Of a stretch of DNA of 37,701 bases, positions 25,429-33,839 are shown in pieces (within the stretch, counting starts at the first letter, position 1; each line of letters starts with the position of its first letter). The stretch is from Arthrobacter sp. SO3 (lineage in GTDB: Bacteria > Actinomycetota > Actinomycetes > Actinomycetales > Micrococcaceae). The stretch spans positions 1 to 37,701 of the forward strand of contig NZ_MQTS01000028.1 of NCBI RefSeq assembly GCF_020532825.1, given 5' to 3'. The position numbers and the translations under genes were made by a program. The notes beneath the pieces were generated by a model, which made no database searches, had not been told where the DNA came from, and was given only the letters and a program-made list of their open reading frames with translations.

Positions 25429-26764
25429 AGAACGTTTTGACCTGGTCATCCGCGGCCGGCGCATCCTCACCACCGCCGGATTCGCCCCGCGCGAAGTAGG
25501 CGTCCGCGGCGGCAGGATCGTGGCCCTGGAACCGCTGGGCAACGGCCTGGCCGGCACCGAGATCATTGAACTGGCCGACGACGAGACTCTCCTTCCCGGC
25601 CTCGTGGACACCCACGTGCACGTCAACGAACCCGGCCGCACCGAGTGGGAGGGCTTCGCCTCCGCCACCCGCGCAGCCGCCGCGGGCGGCGTGACCACCA
25701 TCATCGACATGCCGCTGAACTCCATCCCGCCCACCACCACTGTGGAAGGCCTCAAGCTCAAGCGCGAAGTGGCCGAGGACCAGGCCTTTGTTGACGTGGG
25801 CTTCTGGGGCGGTGCTGTACCCGGCAACAAGGCGGACCTGCGGCCGCTGCACGACGAGGGCGTCTTCGGGTTCAAGTGTTTCCTCCTGCACTCCGGCGTG
25901 GACGAATTCCCGCACCTGGAAGCGGATGAGATGGAAGAGGACATGGCGGAGCTGAAGTCCTTTGACTCGCTCATGATCGTCCATGCCGAGGATTCGCACG
26001 CGATCGACCGCGCCCCGCACCCCGGCGGCGACCACTACGCCACCTTCCTGGCCTCACGCCCCCGCGGCGCCGAGAACAAGGCCATTGCCGAGGTGATCGA
26101 ACGGGCCCGCTGGACCGGCGCGCGGGCGCACATCCTGCACCTGTCCTCCTCGGACGCCCTGCCCATGATCGCCAGCGCCAAGCGCGACGGCGTGAAGCTC
26201 ACCGTGGAGACCTGCCCGCACTACCTCACCCTGATGGCCGAGGAAATCCCGGACGGCGCCACCGCGTACAAGTGCTGCCCACCCATCCGCGAGGCCTCCA
26301 ACCGGGAACTGCTCTGGCAGGGTCTGCTGGAGGGCACCATCGACTGCATCGTCTCGGACCACTCCCCGTCCACCCTGGACCTCAAGGACCTGGAAAACGG
26401 CGACTTCGCCGTGGCCTGGGGCGGGGTATCCTCGCTCCAGCTGGGCCTGTCCCTGATTTGGACTGAGGCCCGGCACCGCGGCATCCCGCTGGAACAGGTG
26501 GTGTCCTGGATGGCCGGCAAGCCCGCTGCCCTGGCCAGGCTGACCACCAAGGGACAGTTGGCCCTCGGCTACGACGCCGATTTCTCCGTCTTCGCGCCGG
26601 ACGAGGCCTTCGTGGTGGACGTCTCCAAGCTCAAGCACAAGAACCCCATCACCCCGTATGACGGCAAGGCGCTCTCCGGTGTGGTCCGCCGGACCTTCCT
26701 GCGCGGCCACGAAATCGACGGCCGCACTCCCAGCGGACGGCTGCTCCGCCGCGGCGGAGTCTGA
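25421..26764 (+). CDS. allB: Allantoinase
   Basis: The 447-residue cyclic amidohydrolase opens the allantoin ring to allantoate. Metal ligands are seen in [17 protein letters not shown] (His65, His67), a carboxylated Lys152 in [18 protein letters not shown], and the [16 protein letters not shown] and SDHSPST segments that follow. The GVDEFPHL and [11 protein letters not shown] variants separate it from dihydroorotase and hydantoinase. The start is GTG at 25421, with AAGGAGG six bases upstream, inside the end of the kinase gene. Finding it at the end of the glycerate operon ties the upstream allantoin step to the downstream glyoxylate steps in one transcript. Confidence 0.95.
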   Translation: MSEERFDLVIRGRRILTTAGFAPREVGVRGGRIVALEPLGNGLAGTEIIELADDETLLPGLVDTHVHVNEPGRTEWEGFASATRAAAAGGVTTIIDMPLNSIPPTTTVEGLKLKREVAEDQAFVDVGFWGGAVPGNKADLRPLHDEGVFGFKCFLLHSGVDEFPHLEADEMEEDMAELKSFDSLMIVHAEDSHAIDRAPHPGGDHYATFLASRPRGAENKAIAEVIERARWTGARAHILHLSSSDALPMIASAKRDGVKLTVETCPHYLTLMAEEIPDGATAYKCCPPIREASNRELLWQGLLEGTIDCIVSDHSPSTLDLKDLENGDFAVAWGGVSSLQLGLSLIWTEARHRGIPLEQVVSWMAGKPAALARLTTKGQLALGYDADFSVFAPDEAFVVDVSKLKHKNPITPYDGKALSGVVRRTFLRGHEIDGRTPSGRLLRRGGV

Positions 26765-26772
26765 CGGCTTCC

Positions 26773-27429
26773 ATGGCAACCGAAGCCCATTCCCCAAGAG
26801 GCATGTATGTGCGCCGGGATCCGGGTCCGCACGCCGGGCCGCGTCTCAGCGCCCGCGGCCTGGCCGTGTGGGTAACGCCCGGTGCCGGCCAGGACCTCGA
26901 TGACGCCGTCATAGCGCGGGCCGCGGCACTGCTGCTGGCGCACGCCCTGAAGATTGCCCCGGGGGCGGAAGTCCAGCTCTGGCCTGCCGCCGGGGCTGCG
27001 ACGTCCGCCGACGGCGGATATCCCGTGCCGTCGTCGTCCGCTGCGGAGGACTCCCCGCAGGAGGACGACGGCGGCGCCACCCGCCTGCCGCCGTCGGCCG
27101 GTCCCGCCTGCCTGGTGTGCGTGGACCTTGCCGCGGGCGAGGTGCAGCTGGACGGACAGCGGGTCCCGCTCACCGGCGTCGAGTTCAAACTGCTGCGGTA
27201 CCTTGTGGAGCACTGCTCCCGCACCGTGGACCGGGAGGAGCTCCGGCTGTTCCTCGAATCTTTTGATTCCCCCGCGGCGGCGTCCCGTTCCATCGATGTG
27301 TACGTGGGCCGGGTGCGGCGCAAATTGCGCGGCGGGCGGCATGCCATCACCACGGTGCGCGGCGGCGGCTACCAGTTCGTGCCCGGCCCCTGTGTCAAAG
27401 TGCGCGGGCCGGCGGAATACAGCATCTGA
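26773..27429 (+). CDS. Winged-helix DNA-binding protein (OmpR/PhoB-type output domain without receiver)
   Basis: This 218-residue protein has a complete Trans_reg_C domain at about 117-204: VDLAAGEVQLDGQRVPLTGVEFKLLRYL (abbreviated), the recognition-helix stretch RSIDVYVGRVRRKL (172-185) and the closing hairpin TVRGGGYQF (194-202). No phospho-acceptor receiver is present. Instead residues 28-70 (LAVWVTPGAGQDLDDAVIAR...EVQLWP) look like a short alpha/beta unit, followed by a 40-residue acidic, Ser/Pro-rich linker. No kinase gene lies nearby. It starts 8 bp after allantoinase and is probably the last gene of that operon, so a pathway-linked regulatory role is possible but unproven. The ribosome site is weak (GGCGGAG). 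Confidence 0.75.
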   Translation: MATEAHSPRGMYVRRDPGPHAGPRLSARGLAVWVTPGAGQDLDDAVIARAAALLLAHALKIAPGAEVQLWPAAGAATSADGGYPVPSSSAAEDSPQEDDGGATRLPPSAGPACLVCVDLAAGEVQLDGQRVPLTGVEFKLLRYLVEHCSRTVDREELRLFLESFDSPAAASRSIDVYVGRVRRKLRGGRHAITTVRGGGYQFVPGPCVKVRGPAEYSI

Positions 27430-27517
27430 ACCAGGAGTTGTGCATCAGCAGCCCCTCTTTGTCCCCAGAGCTCCACCGACAGACCCTCCAAAGACCTCCC
27501 ACCCCCGAAGGATTCCC

Positions 27518-27997
27518 ATGAGCGCCAACCCGACCGTCAAGCTCCAGCCCGGAACCTCCGCCCCGGAATTCACGCTTCCGGACGCCGCGGGGCAGAAGGT
27601 CGCGCTGGCCGATTACCGCGGCAAAAACGTCATCGTGTACTTCTACCCCAAGGCTGCCACCCCCGGTTGCACCACCGAGGCCTGCGATTTCCGCGACAGC
27701 CTGGCCTCCCTGCAGGGTTCGGGCTATGAAGTGCTGGGCATTTCCCCCGACGCACCCGAGGCGCTGGCGCACTTTACCGGCGACTTCGCCCTGACTTTCC
27801 CGCTGCTCGCGGACGAGGACCATGCTGTGGCGCTGGCCTACGGCGCCTGGGGCGAGAAACTGGTCAACGGCGAGGTCACCGAGGCGATCGTCCGCTCCAC
27901 CGTAGTGCTCGACCCCGAGGGCAAGGTGAAGCTGGCGCAGTACCAGGTCAAGGCGCAGGGCCACGTTGCCGCACTGAAGGAAGAGCTGGGCGTCTAG
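27518..27997 (+). CDS. bcp: Thioredoxin-dependent thiol peroxidase (BCP/PrxQ type)
   Basis: A 159-residue peroxiredoxin reducing hydroperoxides at the expense of thioredoxin. The peroxidatic Cys lies in YFYPKAATPGCTTEACDFRD, with the second Cys five residues on (PGCTTEAC) as the resolving residue of the atypical two-Cys BCP group. The opening APEFTLPDAAGQKVALADYRGKNV is typical. GAAGGA stands before the ATG. The 88-bp gap upstream separates it from the purine operon and it is not expected to be part of that pathway, although uricase and xanthine dehydrogenase both generate peroxide. Confidence 0.95.
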   Translation: MSANPTVKLQPGTSAPEFTLPDAAGQKVALADYRGKNVIVYFYPKAATPGCTTEACDFRDSLASLQGSGYEVLGISPDAPEALAHFTGDFALTFPLLADEDHAVALAYGAWGEKLVNGEVTEAIVRSTVVLDPEGKVKLAQYQVKAQGHVAALKEELGV

Positions 27998-28017
27998 GCA
28001 CCCCGCGGTTCCGCGGC

Positions 28018-28067
28018 GCTTTCGGACGCGCGCACCCCGGATCCGTGCCGCGGCTGCCCGAAATCGC
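28018..28067. repeat. Palindromic intergenic repeat, family II copy 2
   Basis: The second copy of the TTTCGGAC...GGATCCG...CCGAAA palindrome, about 36 of 50 positions identical to 9814-9863. It fills the convergent gap between bcp and the methyltransferase gene. Confidence 0.7.
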
Positions 28068-28079
28068 CGCGGAAACCGG

Positions 28080-28928
28080 TTACACCCGTGTCCCGGCCAC
28101 AATGGTGGCCGTGGACCGGAGCCGGATGGCCCCGCCGTGTTCGTAGCGGCCAAGCAGCTGGAAGACGTCGGATCGGATCAGCTCCCGGGTGTACCGGTCA
28201 GCCTGCGCCAGCCCCACGGCCACTGTAGTCGCGATCTCGGTCATGAACTGCCAGTAGAGCTCCGGTGACGCCTTGACCAGGTCCGTGCTGACCTTCCGCT
28301 CGCTGACGTCGACCAGTCCGGCCTCCCTGAAGACCCGGCCCATGTACCCCGGAGCAGCGCAGTGGAACAGGCCAGGCGGGCCCGGAGGCGGCACCGGAAT
28401 TTCGGTGTGGCGGGCGATCGTCCCGAGGATCAGTGTGGCCCAGGGGTTCTCGGCGGCGCGGCTCCAGACGGCGGCGCTGATCCTAGCGCCCGGCTTGGCC
28501 ACGCGCACCATTTCCGCCAGCGCGGAGGACACGTTGGGGAAGAACATAAATCCGAAGCGGCAGAGCACGGCATCGAAGGTGCTGTCGTCGAAAGGCAGGT
28601 CCGCGGCGTCGCCGACGACGGTGCGCACGTTCTTCAGGCCGCGGGCCGCTGCCTTCTCGGACGCGACCCGGAGCATCCCCTCGGACAGGTCCAGCAGGAC
28701 GACGCTGCCGCGCGGAACGAGAGCGGCAGCGGTGAGGCCTGGTTCGCCGGTTCCGCTTGCGACGTCCAGGACGGCGGAGTCCGGGCGGAGCCGCGCTTCC
28801 TGGATAACGGCATCGCCGAAGGGTGCGTGCCAGCCGAGAACTTCGGCGTCCCATTTTCGCCAGCCGGTGGAAAACTCATCCCAGGTGCTGCGCTGCTGGT
28901 CCGTGATCCGCTCTGCTGAGGCTGACAT
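28080..28928 (-). CDS. Class I SAM-dependent methyltransferase
   Basis: This 282-residue protein belongs to the Methyltransf_11/UbiE-like group. Motif I is VLDVASGTGEPGL, motif II/III follow as GSVVLLDLSEGML and VVGDAADLPFDDSTFDAVLCRFGFMFFPN, with EMVRVAKPGARISAAVWSRA after it (abbreviated where long). Typical members methylate small molecules; the C-terminal 90 residues, which set substrate choice, give me no clue. I chose the ATG at 28928 because AAGGAG lies upstream; an earlier in-frame start (28961) adds 11 residues. It is divergent from the next gene and convergent with bcp across a family II repeat. Confidence 0.82.
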   Translation of the reverse strand: MSASAERITDQQRSTWDEFSTGWRKWDAEVLGWHAPFGDAVIQEARLRPDSAVLDVASGTGEPGLTAAALVPRGSVVLLDLSEGMLRVASEKAAARGLKNVRTVVGDAADLPFDDSTFDAVLCRFGFMFFPNVSSALAEMVRVAKPGARISAAVWSRAAENPWATLILGTIARHTEIPVPPPGPPGLFHCAAPGYMGRVFREAGLVDVSERKVSTDLVKASPELYWQFMTEIATTVAVGLAQADRYTRELIRSDVFQLLGRYEHGGAIRLRSTATIVAGTRV

Positions 28929-29010
28929 GGCGCTCCTTGGCTGTTCCGTGCCCTCCCCCAACCACTAGTGTGCTCCCGCCGCCCCGCGGTCGCAATGGTT
29001 GCCGGGGCAG

Positions 29011-29023
29011 TAGGCTTAACGGC
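29011..29023 (+). promoter_or_regulatory. Leaderless-type -10 element for the two-TM protein gene
   Basis: TAGGCT (29011-29016) lies seven bases before the ATG at 29024, with no Shine-Dalgarno. Confidence 0.4.
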
Positions 29024-29368
29024 ATGTCTATCCCCGAAAACTCCGGCACCACAGGCGAGCAGCACGTCCCCGAACGGCGTGAAATCACCGTGCGCCGGGC
29101 GCCGAAGTACGTGCCGTTCCTGGTCCTGGGCGGGCTCCTGGGCTTCGGTGTGGCCGCGTTCCTCGCCTACGGCCTCCCTGGCGATGAAAGCTACGATGCC
29201 AGCGCCGTGTTCGGCTTCTTTATGATCATGTGCGGAGCGGGCGGCGTAATTGTGGGTGGCCTCGTGGCGCTCGTCCTGGACCGTGTGAGTGTCCGCCGGG
29301 CCCAGCGCGCCGTCGTCGAATCCGTGCCCGATTCCGTTCCAGACACTGAGGACCGGCCAGGCACCTGA
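29024..29368 (+). CDS. Small two-pass membrane protein of unknown function
   Basis: A 114-residue protein with a polar N-terminus (residues 1-27, many charged), TM1 at about 29-50 (YVPFLVLGGLLGFGVAAFLAYG), an acidic outer loop (GDESYDAS), TM2 at about 61-86 and an Arg-rich then acidic cytoplasmic tail. By the positive-inside rule both ends are cytoplasmic. I recognise it only as a conserved actinobacterial hypothetical often found before purF; no function is known to me. TAGGCT seven bases before the ATG and absence of a ribosome site point to a leaderless mRNA. purF begins 65 bp downstream with its own -10 element, so the two genes may be transcribed separately. Confidence 0.7.
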   Translation: MSIPENSGTTGEQHVPERREITVRRAPKYVPFLVLGGLLGFGVAAFLAYGLPGDESYDASAVFGFFMIMCGAGGVIVGGLVALVLDRVSVRRAQRAVVESVPDSVPDTEDRPGT

Positions 29369-29421
29369 GCCGGCCGCAGGTCATAAAACGGCCGCCGGGA
29401 AAGTCCCAGCGCACAACGTGA

Positions 29422-29433
29422 GATAATCGACCA
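29422..29433 (+). promoter_or_regulatory. Leaderless-type -10 element for purF
   Basis: GATAAT (29422-29427) lies six bases before the GTG at 29434, and no Shine-Dalgarno is seen. Confidence 0.4.
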
Positions 29434-31119
29434 GTGGCACGCGGCGATGGAAAACTCTCTCATGACCTTCTCCCTGGCGAAAAGGGCCCTCAGGACGCAT
29501 GTGGCGTCTTCGGGGTCTGGGCTCCCGGCGAAGAGGTTGCAAAACTCACCTATTACGGGCTGTATGCACTGCAGCACCGCGGTCAGGAGTCGGCTGGTAT
29601 AGCCACCAGCGACGGCAAGCGGATCAACGTCTACAAGGACATGGGACTCGTCTCCCAGGTCTTCGACGAGACCACGCTGAACACCCTGACCGGGCACCTG
29701 GCCGTCGGCCACTGCCGTTACTCCACCACCGGCGCCAGCCACTGGGCCAATGCGCAGCCCACCCTGGGCGCGACCGCGACCGGCACCGTGGCCCTGGCCC
29801 ACAACGGCAACCTGACCAACACCGCCGAGCTCAAGGCCATGATCGTGGACCGCAACGGCGGCCAGCTCACCGGCGAAATGAAGCAGGGTAACACCTCGGA
29901 CACCGCCCTCGTCACGGCCCTGCTGGAGGGCGAAGAGGGCAAGTCGCTCGAACAGACCGCCATGGAGCTGCTGCCCAAGATCAAAGGCGGCTTCTGCTTC
30001 GTCTTCATGGATGAAGGCACCCTCTACGCGGCCCGCGACACGTACGGAATCCGCCCGCTCTGCCTGGGCCGGCTGGAGCGCGGCTGGGTGGTCGCCTCCG
30101 AGCAGTCCGCCCTCGCCACGGTCGGCGCCAGCTTCATCCGCGAAATCGAGCCCGGCGAGTTCATCGCGATCGACGAGGACGGCGTCCGCTCCCAGCGCTT
30201 CGCCGAGGCGACGCCGGCCGGCTGCGTCTTCGAATATGTTTACCTCGCCCGCCCGGACGCCTCCATTGCCGGGCGCTCCGTGTACGAGTCCCGCGTAGAG
30301 ATGGGCCGCCAGCTGGCCCGCGAAAACACCCAGGAAGCGGACATCGTCATCCCGGTCCCGGAATCGGGCACCCCCGCGGCGGTGGGCTACGCCGAGGAAT
30401 CCGGCATCCCCTTCGCCCACGGCTTCGTCAAAAACGCCTACGTCGGCCGGACCTTCATCCAGCCCTCACAGACCCTGCGCCAGCTCGGCATCCGGCTCAA
30501 GCTCAACGCGCTGGAATCCGTGATCCGCGGCAAGCGCGTCGTCGTCGTCGACGACTCGATTGTCCGCGGCAACACCCAGCGCGCGATCGTCCGGATGCTC
30601 CGCGAAGCCGGCGCCGCCTCCGTCCACGTGAAGATCTCCTCCCCGCCGGTGCAGTGGCCCTGCTTCTACGGCATCGACTTCGCGTCCCGCGCGGAGCTGA
30701 TCGCCAACGGCGCCACGATCGAGGAAATTTCCCAGGCCATCGGCGCCGACTCGCTGGCCTACATCTCCGAAGACGGCATGATCGACGCCACCCGCCAGCC
30801 GCGCGAACGCCTGTGCACCGCCTGCTTCACCGGCCAGTACCCGATCGAGCTCCCGGGCGCTGACAAGCTGGGCAAGAACCTGCTCGAACGCACCGATCTC
30901 GGCGGCCTCCCCGCCGCCGCCGGGGACGCCGCCCTCGGCGCCGCAGCGTCGGAAACCGCCGCCGAAGCGGCCGCCGGTATCAGCTCCGAGGAGGATCCGG
31001 CCGAAAAGCCCGGTGCCACCGGCTGCGATCCGGGCCCGGACGCCGAATTCGAAGAACTGCTCACCGATGACGATCGCATTGATCGTTCCATTGCTGCCGA
31101 CAAGAAAGAGCCCGTATGA
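29434..31119 (+). CDS. purF: Amidophosphoribosyltransferase
   Basis: PurF makes phosphoribosylamine from PRPP and glutamine, the first step of purine synthesis. Of 561 residues, the first 22 are a propeptide: Cys23 in QDACGVFG becomes the N-terminal nucleophile of the glutaminase domain. Later come RYSTTG, HNGNLTN, DTYGIRPL, the PRPP loop VVVVDDSIVRGNTQR, and Cys residues in GCVFEYVYLARPD, QWPCFYGIDF and LCTACFTGQYP that fit the Bacillus-type 4Fe-4S cluster. After about residue 490 a 70-residue Ala/Glu/Asp-rich tail follows that the family does not need. The start is GTG, apparently leaderless. Its TGA overlaps the purM ATG. Confidence 0.96.
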   Translation: MARGDGKLSHDLLPGEKGPQDACGVFGVWAPGEEVAKLTYYGLYALQHRGQESAGIATSDGKRINVYKDMGLVSQVFDETTLNTLTGHLAVGHCRYSTTGASHWANAQPTLGATATGTVALAHNGNLTNTAELKAMIVDRNGGQLTGEMKQGNTSDTALVTALLEGEEGKSLEQTAMELLPKIKGGFCFVFMDEGTLYAARDTYGIRPLCLGRLERGWVVASEQSALATVGASFIREIEPGEFIAIDEDGVRSQRFAEATPAGCVFEYVYLARPDASIAGRSVYESRVEMGRQLARENTQEADIVIPVPESGTPAAVGYAEESGIPFAHGFVKNAYVGRTFIQPSQTLRQLGIRLKLNALESVIRGKRVVVVDDSIVRGNTQRAIVRMLREAGAASVHVKISSPPVQWPCFYGIDFASRAELIANGATIEEISQAIGADSLAYISEDGMIDATRQPRERLCTACFTGQYPIELPGADKLGKNLLERTDLGGLPAAAGDAALGAAASETAAEAAAGISSEEDPAEKPGATGCDPGPDAEFEELLTDDDRIDRSIAADKKEPV

Positions 31120-32288
31120 CTTCCGCTTCCCCGGCCGCTGACATGAACGCCGCCCAGAACGCCGTCGGCATCACCTACGCCTCCGCCGGCGTCGACGTCG
31201 AGGCGGGCGACCGCGCCGTCGAACTCATGAAGGATGCCGTCAAGGCCACCCATAACTCCTCGGTGATCGGCGGCGTCGGCGGTTTCGCCGGCCTCTATGA
31301 CGTCTCGAAGCTGCTCACCTACAAGCGCCCGCTGCTGGCCACCTCCACCGACGGCGTCGGCACCAAGGTTGCCATCGCACAGGCCATGGACATCCACGAC
31401 ACCATCGGCTTCGACCTCGTCGGCATGGTGGTCGATGACATCGTGGTGGTGGGCGCCGAGCCGCTGTACATGACCGACTACATCGCCTGCGGCAAGGTCG
31501 TCCCGGAGCGCATCGCGGACATCGTCCGTGGCATCGCGGCCGCCTGCTCCGTCGCCGGCACCGCCCTGGTAGGCGGCGAAACCGCCGAGCACCCGGGCCT
31601 GCTGGGTGAGCATGAGTACGACGTCGCCGGTGCCGCCACCGGTGTTGTCGAAGCCGCCGACCTGCTGGGCCCGGACCGAGTCCGCGCCGGCGACGTGGTG
31701 ATCGGCATGGCCTCATCGGGCCTGCATTCCAACGGCTACTCCCTGGTCCGCCGCGTCATCAACCACGCCGGCTGGGCCCTGGACCGCCACGTCTCCGAAT
31801 TCAGCCGCACGCTGGGCGAGGAACTCCTGGAACCGACCCGCGTCTACGCCGCCGACTGCCTGGACCTGGCCCGCGCCTTCCCGGTGAGCGGCTCCGCCGC
31901 CGGCCAGGCCGTGCACGGCTTCAGCCACGTGACCGGTGGCGGCCTCGCCGCCAACCTGGCCCGCGTCCTGCCGCAGGGCCTGCTGGCCACCGTGGACCGC
32001 GCCACCTGGCAGCTCCCGGCCATCTTCCGGCTCGTCGCCGAACTGGGCAACGTCCCGCTGGCCGACCTGGAGCGCACGCTGAACCTTGGCGTGGGCATGG
32101 TCGCGATCGTCTCGCCCGAGGCTGCCGACGCTGCGGTGAACCGCCTCAACGAACGCGGGCTGCCGGCCTGGGTCATGGGCACCGTGGAGCAGAATTCTGA
32201 CTCGATCGTCAAGACCGGCCCGGACTATGTCCAGGGTGCCAAGGGCGTCGACGGCGGCGCCGTCCGGCTGGTCAACACCTACGCCTAA
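31116..32288 (+). CDS. purM: Phosphoribosylformylglycinamidine cyclo-ligase
   Basis: PurM (AIR synthetase) closes the imidazole ring of 5-aminoimidazole ribotide with ATP. The 390-residue protein has the family motifs ITYASAGVDVEAGDRAVELMK, STDGVGTKVAIAQAM, DLVGMVVDDIVVVGAEPLYMTDYIACGK (abbreviated), GGETAEHPG and SSGLHSNGYSLVR, then HVTGGGLAANLARVLP. It is longer than the usual 345 or so because of a 15-residue Ala/Ser-rich N-terminus and a C-terminal extension. The ATG overlaps the purF stop (ATGA), a sign of translational coupling; the two steps are separated in the pathway but purF-purM adjacency is common in actinobacteria. A structured repeat follows its stop. Confidence 0.96.
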   Translation: MTSASPAADMNAAQNAVGITYASAGVDVEAGDRAVELMKDAVKATHNSSVIGGVGGFAGLYDVSKLLTYKRPLLATSTDGVGTKVAIAQAMDIHDTIGFDLVGMVVDDIVVVGAEPLYMTDYIACGKVVPERIADIVRGIAAACSVAGTALVGGETAEHPGLLGEHEYDVAGAATGVVEAADLLGPDRVRAGDVVIGMASSGLHSNGYSLVRRVINHAGWALDRHVSEFSRTLGEELLEPTRVYAADCLDLARAFPVSGSAAGQAVHGFSHVTGGGLAANLARVLPQGLLATVDRATWQLPAIFRLVAELGNVPLADLERTLNLGVGMVAIVSPEAADAAVNRLNERGLPAWVMGTVEQNSDSIVKTGPDYVQGAKGVDGGAVRLVNTYA

Positions 32289-32293
32289 ACCTC

Positions 32294-32407
32294 ATCGAGT
32301 GCTCCCCACCGGCTCCCTCGCCTCGCAAGCTCGGCCAGGGAACCCTGCCGGCGTGGGCCCAAACCGCCGTTTAGCAGGTCCAAAACGGCGGTTGTGGAGC
32401 ACTCGAT
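32294..32407. repeat. 114-bp element with three nested stems
   Basis: An outer perfect stem of 12 bp (ATCGAGTGCTCC at 32294-32305 with 32396-32407) encloses two hairpins: GGCTCCCTCGCC/GGCCAGGGAACC (32311-32322 with 32333-32344, 10 of 12 paired) and AACCGCCGTTT/AAACGGCGGTT (32362-32372 with 32383-32393, perfect). It fills the convergent gap between purM and the VOC gene. Confidence 0.7.
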
Positions 32408-32436
32408 CTGTTTAAGCTCGATCTCTGTCCGCGGGC

Positions 32437-33219
32437 TCAGACCTCCAGGACGCTGAACACGCCGCCCTGCGGATCCTCGAGGGTGGCAATGGTGCCGGCT
32501 TCCTCGACCTCGTCCGGTTCAATCAACACCGTGCCGCCGGCAGCCACGGCCGCTGCGACCGCTTCGGCGACGCTGGACACCCCGAAGTACACCTGCCACC
32601 CCGGTTTGAGCGTGCCCTCGGCCCCCGCGGGGACTGCGGCGATCCCGGCCACCTCCGCGCCGTCCACCATCAGCGTGGTGTACCTGCCGCCGTCGTCCTG
32701 CGGATATTCCGTGACGTCATGCCCAAACAACTGCTGGAAGAATCCGACGGCGGACTGCGGCTCGGGCGTGAGCAGTTCGGCCCACGCCAGGGCACCGGGT
32801 TCCCCGCTGCGGCCGGCACCGAAGTGGCTCCCGGCCTGCCACGCGCCGGTGGTTCCCCCTCCGGGCGGGGCGAAGAAGACCATCACCCCGGTGCCGCCCA
32901 CCGGCTCGGGGCCGAACTCCAGGCTGCCGCCGGCATGGACCAGCCCGTCGGCGAGCTCCCGGGCATCGGAGGACGCGAAGTACACGTTCCACTGCCCGGG
33001 CGCTGCGGCGGCCTGCTGCTGCGGGTTCTGCGGCGCGATCACGGTGACCAGGTCCCCGCCGAGGAAAGCCTGCGCGTAGCTGCGCCCGCCGGGGGTGGGC
33101 ACGTCCTCGTAGCGCCAGCCGAACACGGCGGCGTAGAAGGCCTTGGCCGCCACGACGTCACTGGTCTGCAGGTCCGTCCAGCAGATCTCGCCGTCGGTGA
33201 ACCCCGCGCGAATGGTCAT
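32437..33219 (-). CDS. VOC-family protein with two glyoxalase-like domains
   Basis: This 260-residue protein has two tandem vicinal-oxygen-chelate domains of about 125 residues: the first opens with GEICWTDLQTSDVVAAKAFYAAVFGW, the second with GALAWAELLTPEPQSAVGFFQQLFGHDVTEYP (abbreviated). Such duplicated cytosolic proteins include glyoxalase-like and dioxygenase-like enzymes and antibiotic-binding proteins; metal ligands are not clear and no reaction can be given. The ATG at 33219 is chosen because GGAAGGA lies seven bases upstream; a longer frame to 33291 has no ribosome site. It is convergent with purM and separated from DUF3073 by 120 bp. Confidence 0.85.
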   Translation of the reverse strand: MTIRAGFTDGEICWTDLQTSDVVAAKAFYAAVFGWRYEDVPTPGGRSYAQAFLGGDLVTVIAPQNPQQQAAAAPGQWNVYFASSDARELADGLVHAGGSLEFGPEPVGGTGVMVFFAPPGGGTTGAWQAGSHFGAGRSGEPGALAWAELLTPEPQSAVGFFQQLFGHDVTEYPQDDGGRYTTLMVDGAEVAGIAAVPAGAEGTLKPGWQVYFGVSSVAEAVAAAVAAGGTVLIEPDEVEEAGTIATLEDPQGGVFSVLEV

Positions 33220-33339
33220 GGCAGTCCTTCCGGAGCAGAAAACCCGCCGTCCACGCCCATTGCTGGGAGTGGCCGGCGGGCCTGAAATCATGTGGTCGGC
33301 AATCCGCTAGCGGAGGTGCATGCCGGAAAGAAGTGTCGA

Positions 33340-33573
33340 CTAACCTATCCGACGGGAATCTACCTCGTCGTCGTCCTCTTCCACATCGTCCGCGTACTTG
33401 TCCACATAGGCCGAATAATCCGGCTCTACAGGCTCATTCGAGAACCGACTCGGTGCACGAACCTCAGAGCTTTTAAGCTCACGCTGAAGCGCAGTGTAGT
33501 CAGTGTTCGGGGAATAGTACTTAATATCCCGAGCCTGCTTGGTAGCTTTTGCCTTTTGACGGCCGCGCCCCAT
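33340..33573 (-). CDS. DUF3073 family protein
   Basis: The 77-residue product begins MGRGRQKAKATKQARDIKYY and continues with SPNTDYTALQRELKS, the signature of DUF3073, a short actinobacterial family of unknown function. A Lys/Arg-rich N-terminus, a central helix and a strongly acidic tail (DDVEEDDDEVD) suggest a small soluble protein that may bind nucleic acid or ribosomes, but this is a charge-based guess. AGGGGGT lies eight bases before the ATG at 33573, clearly better than the upstream in-frame ATG at 33660. The gene is divergent from the septum-formation-related gene. Confidence 0.88.
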   Translation of the reverse strand: MGRGRQKAKATKQARDIKYYSPNTDYTALQRELKSSEVRAPSRFSNEPVEPDYSAYVDKYADDVEEDDDEVDSRRIG

Positions 33574-33839
33574 GGCGTGACCCCCTTTTGTACTCGGACC
33601 GGAGGTGGTCACCATTGGCGTTAGTGAGGCCCCGGAATGTTTGGTCAATTTGTCGTACACCTAGATTACATGCTTTCAGCGGTAACTGCTCCCCGCGGCG
33701 GCCGCCATGGACAGTGTGGCGCGCGCTGTAACCCCCGGCGGCTCCCCGGCGGCGTGCAGCCCGCCCGGCATCTTAGATAGAGTTCCGTAGTGGACTTCCG
33801 GAAACGGGTCCCTCCGGCGGGCGCCCAGCCGCGGAAAAG

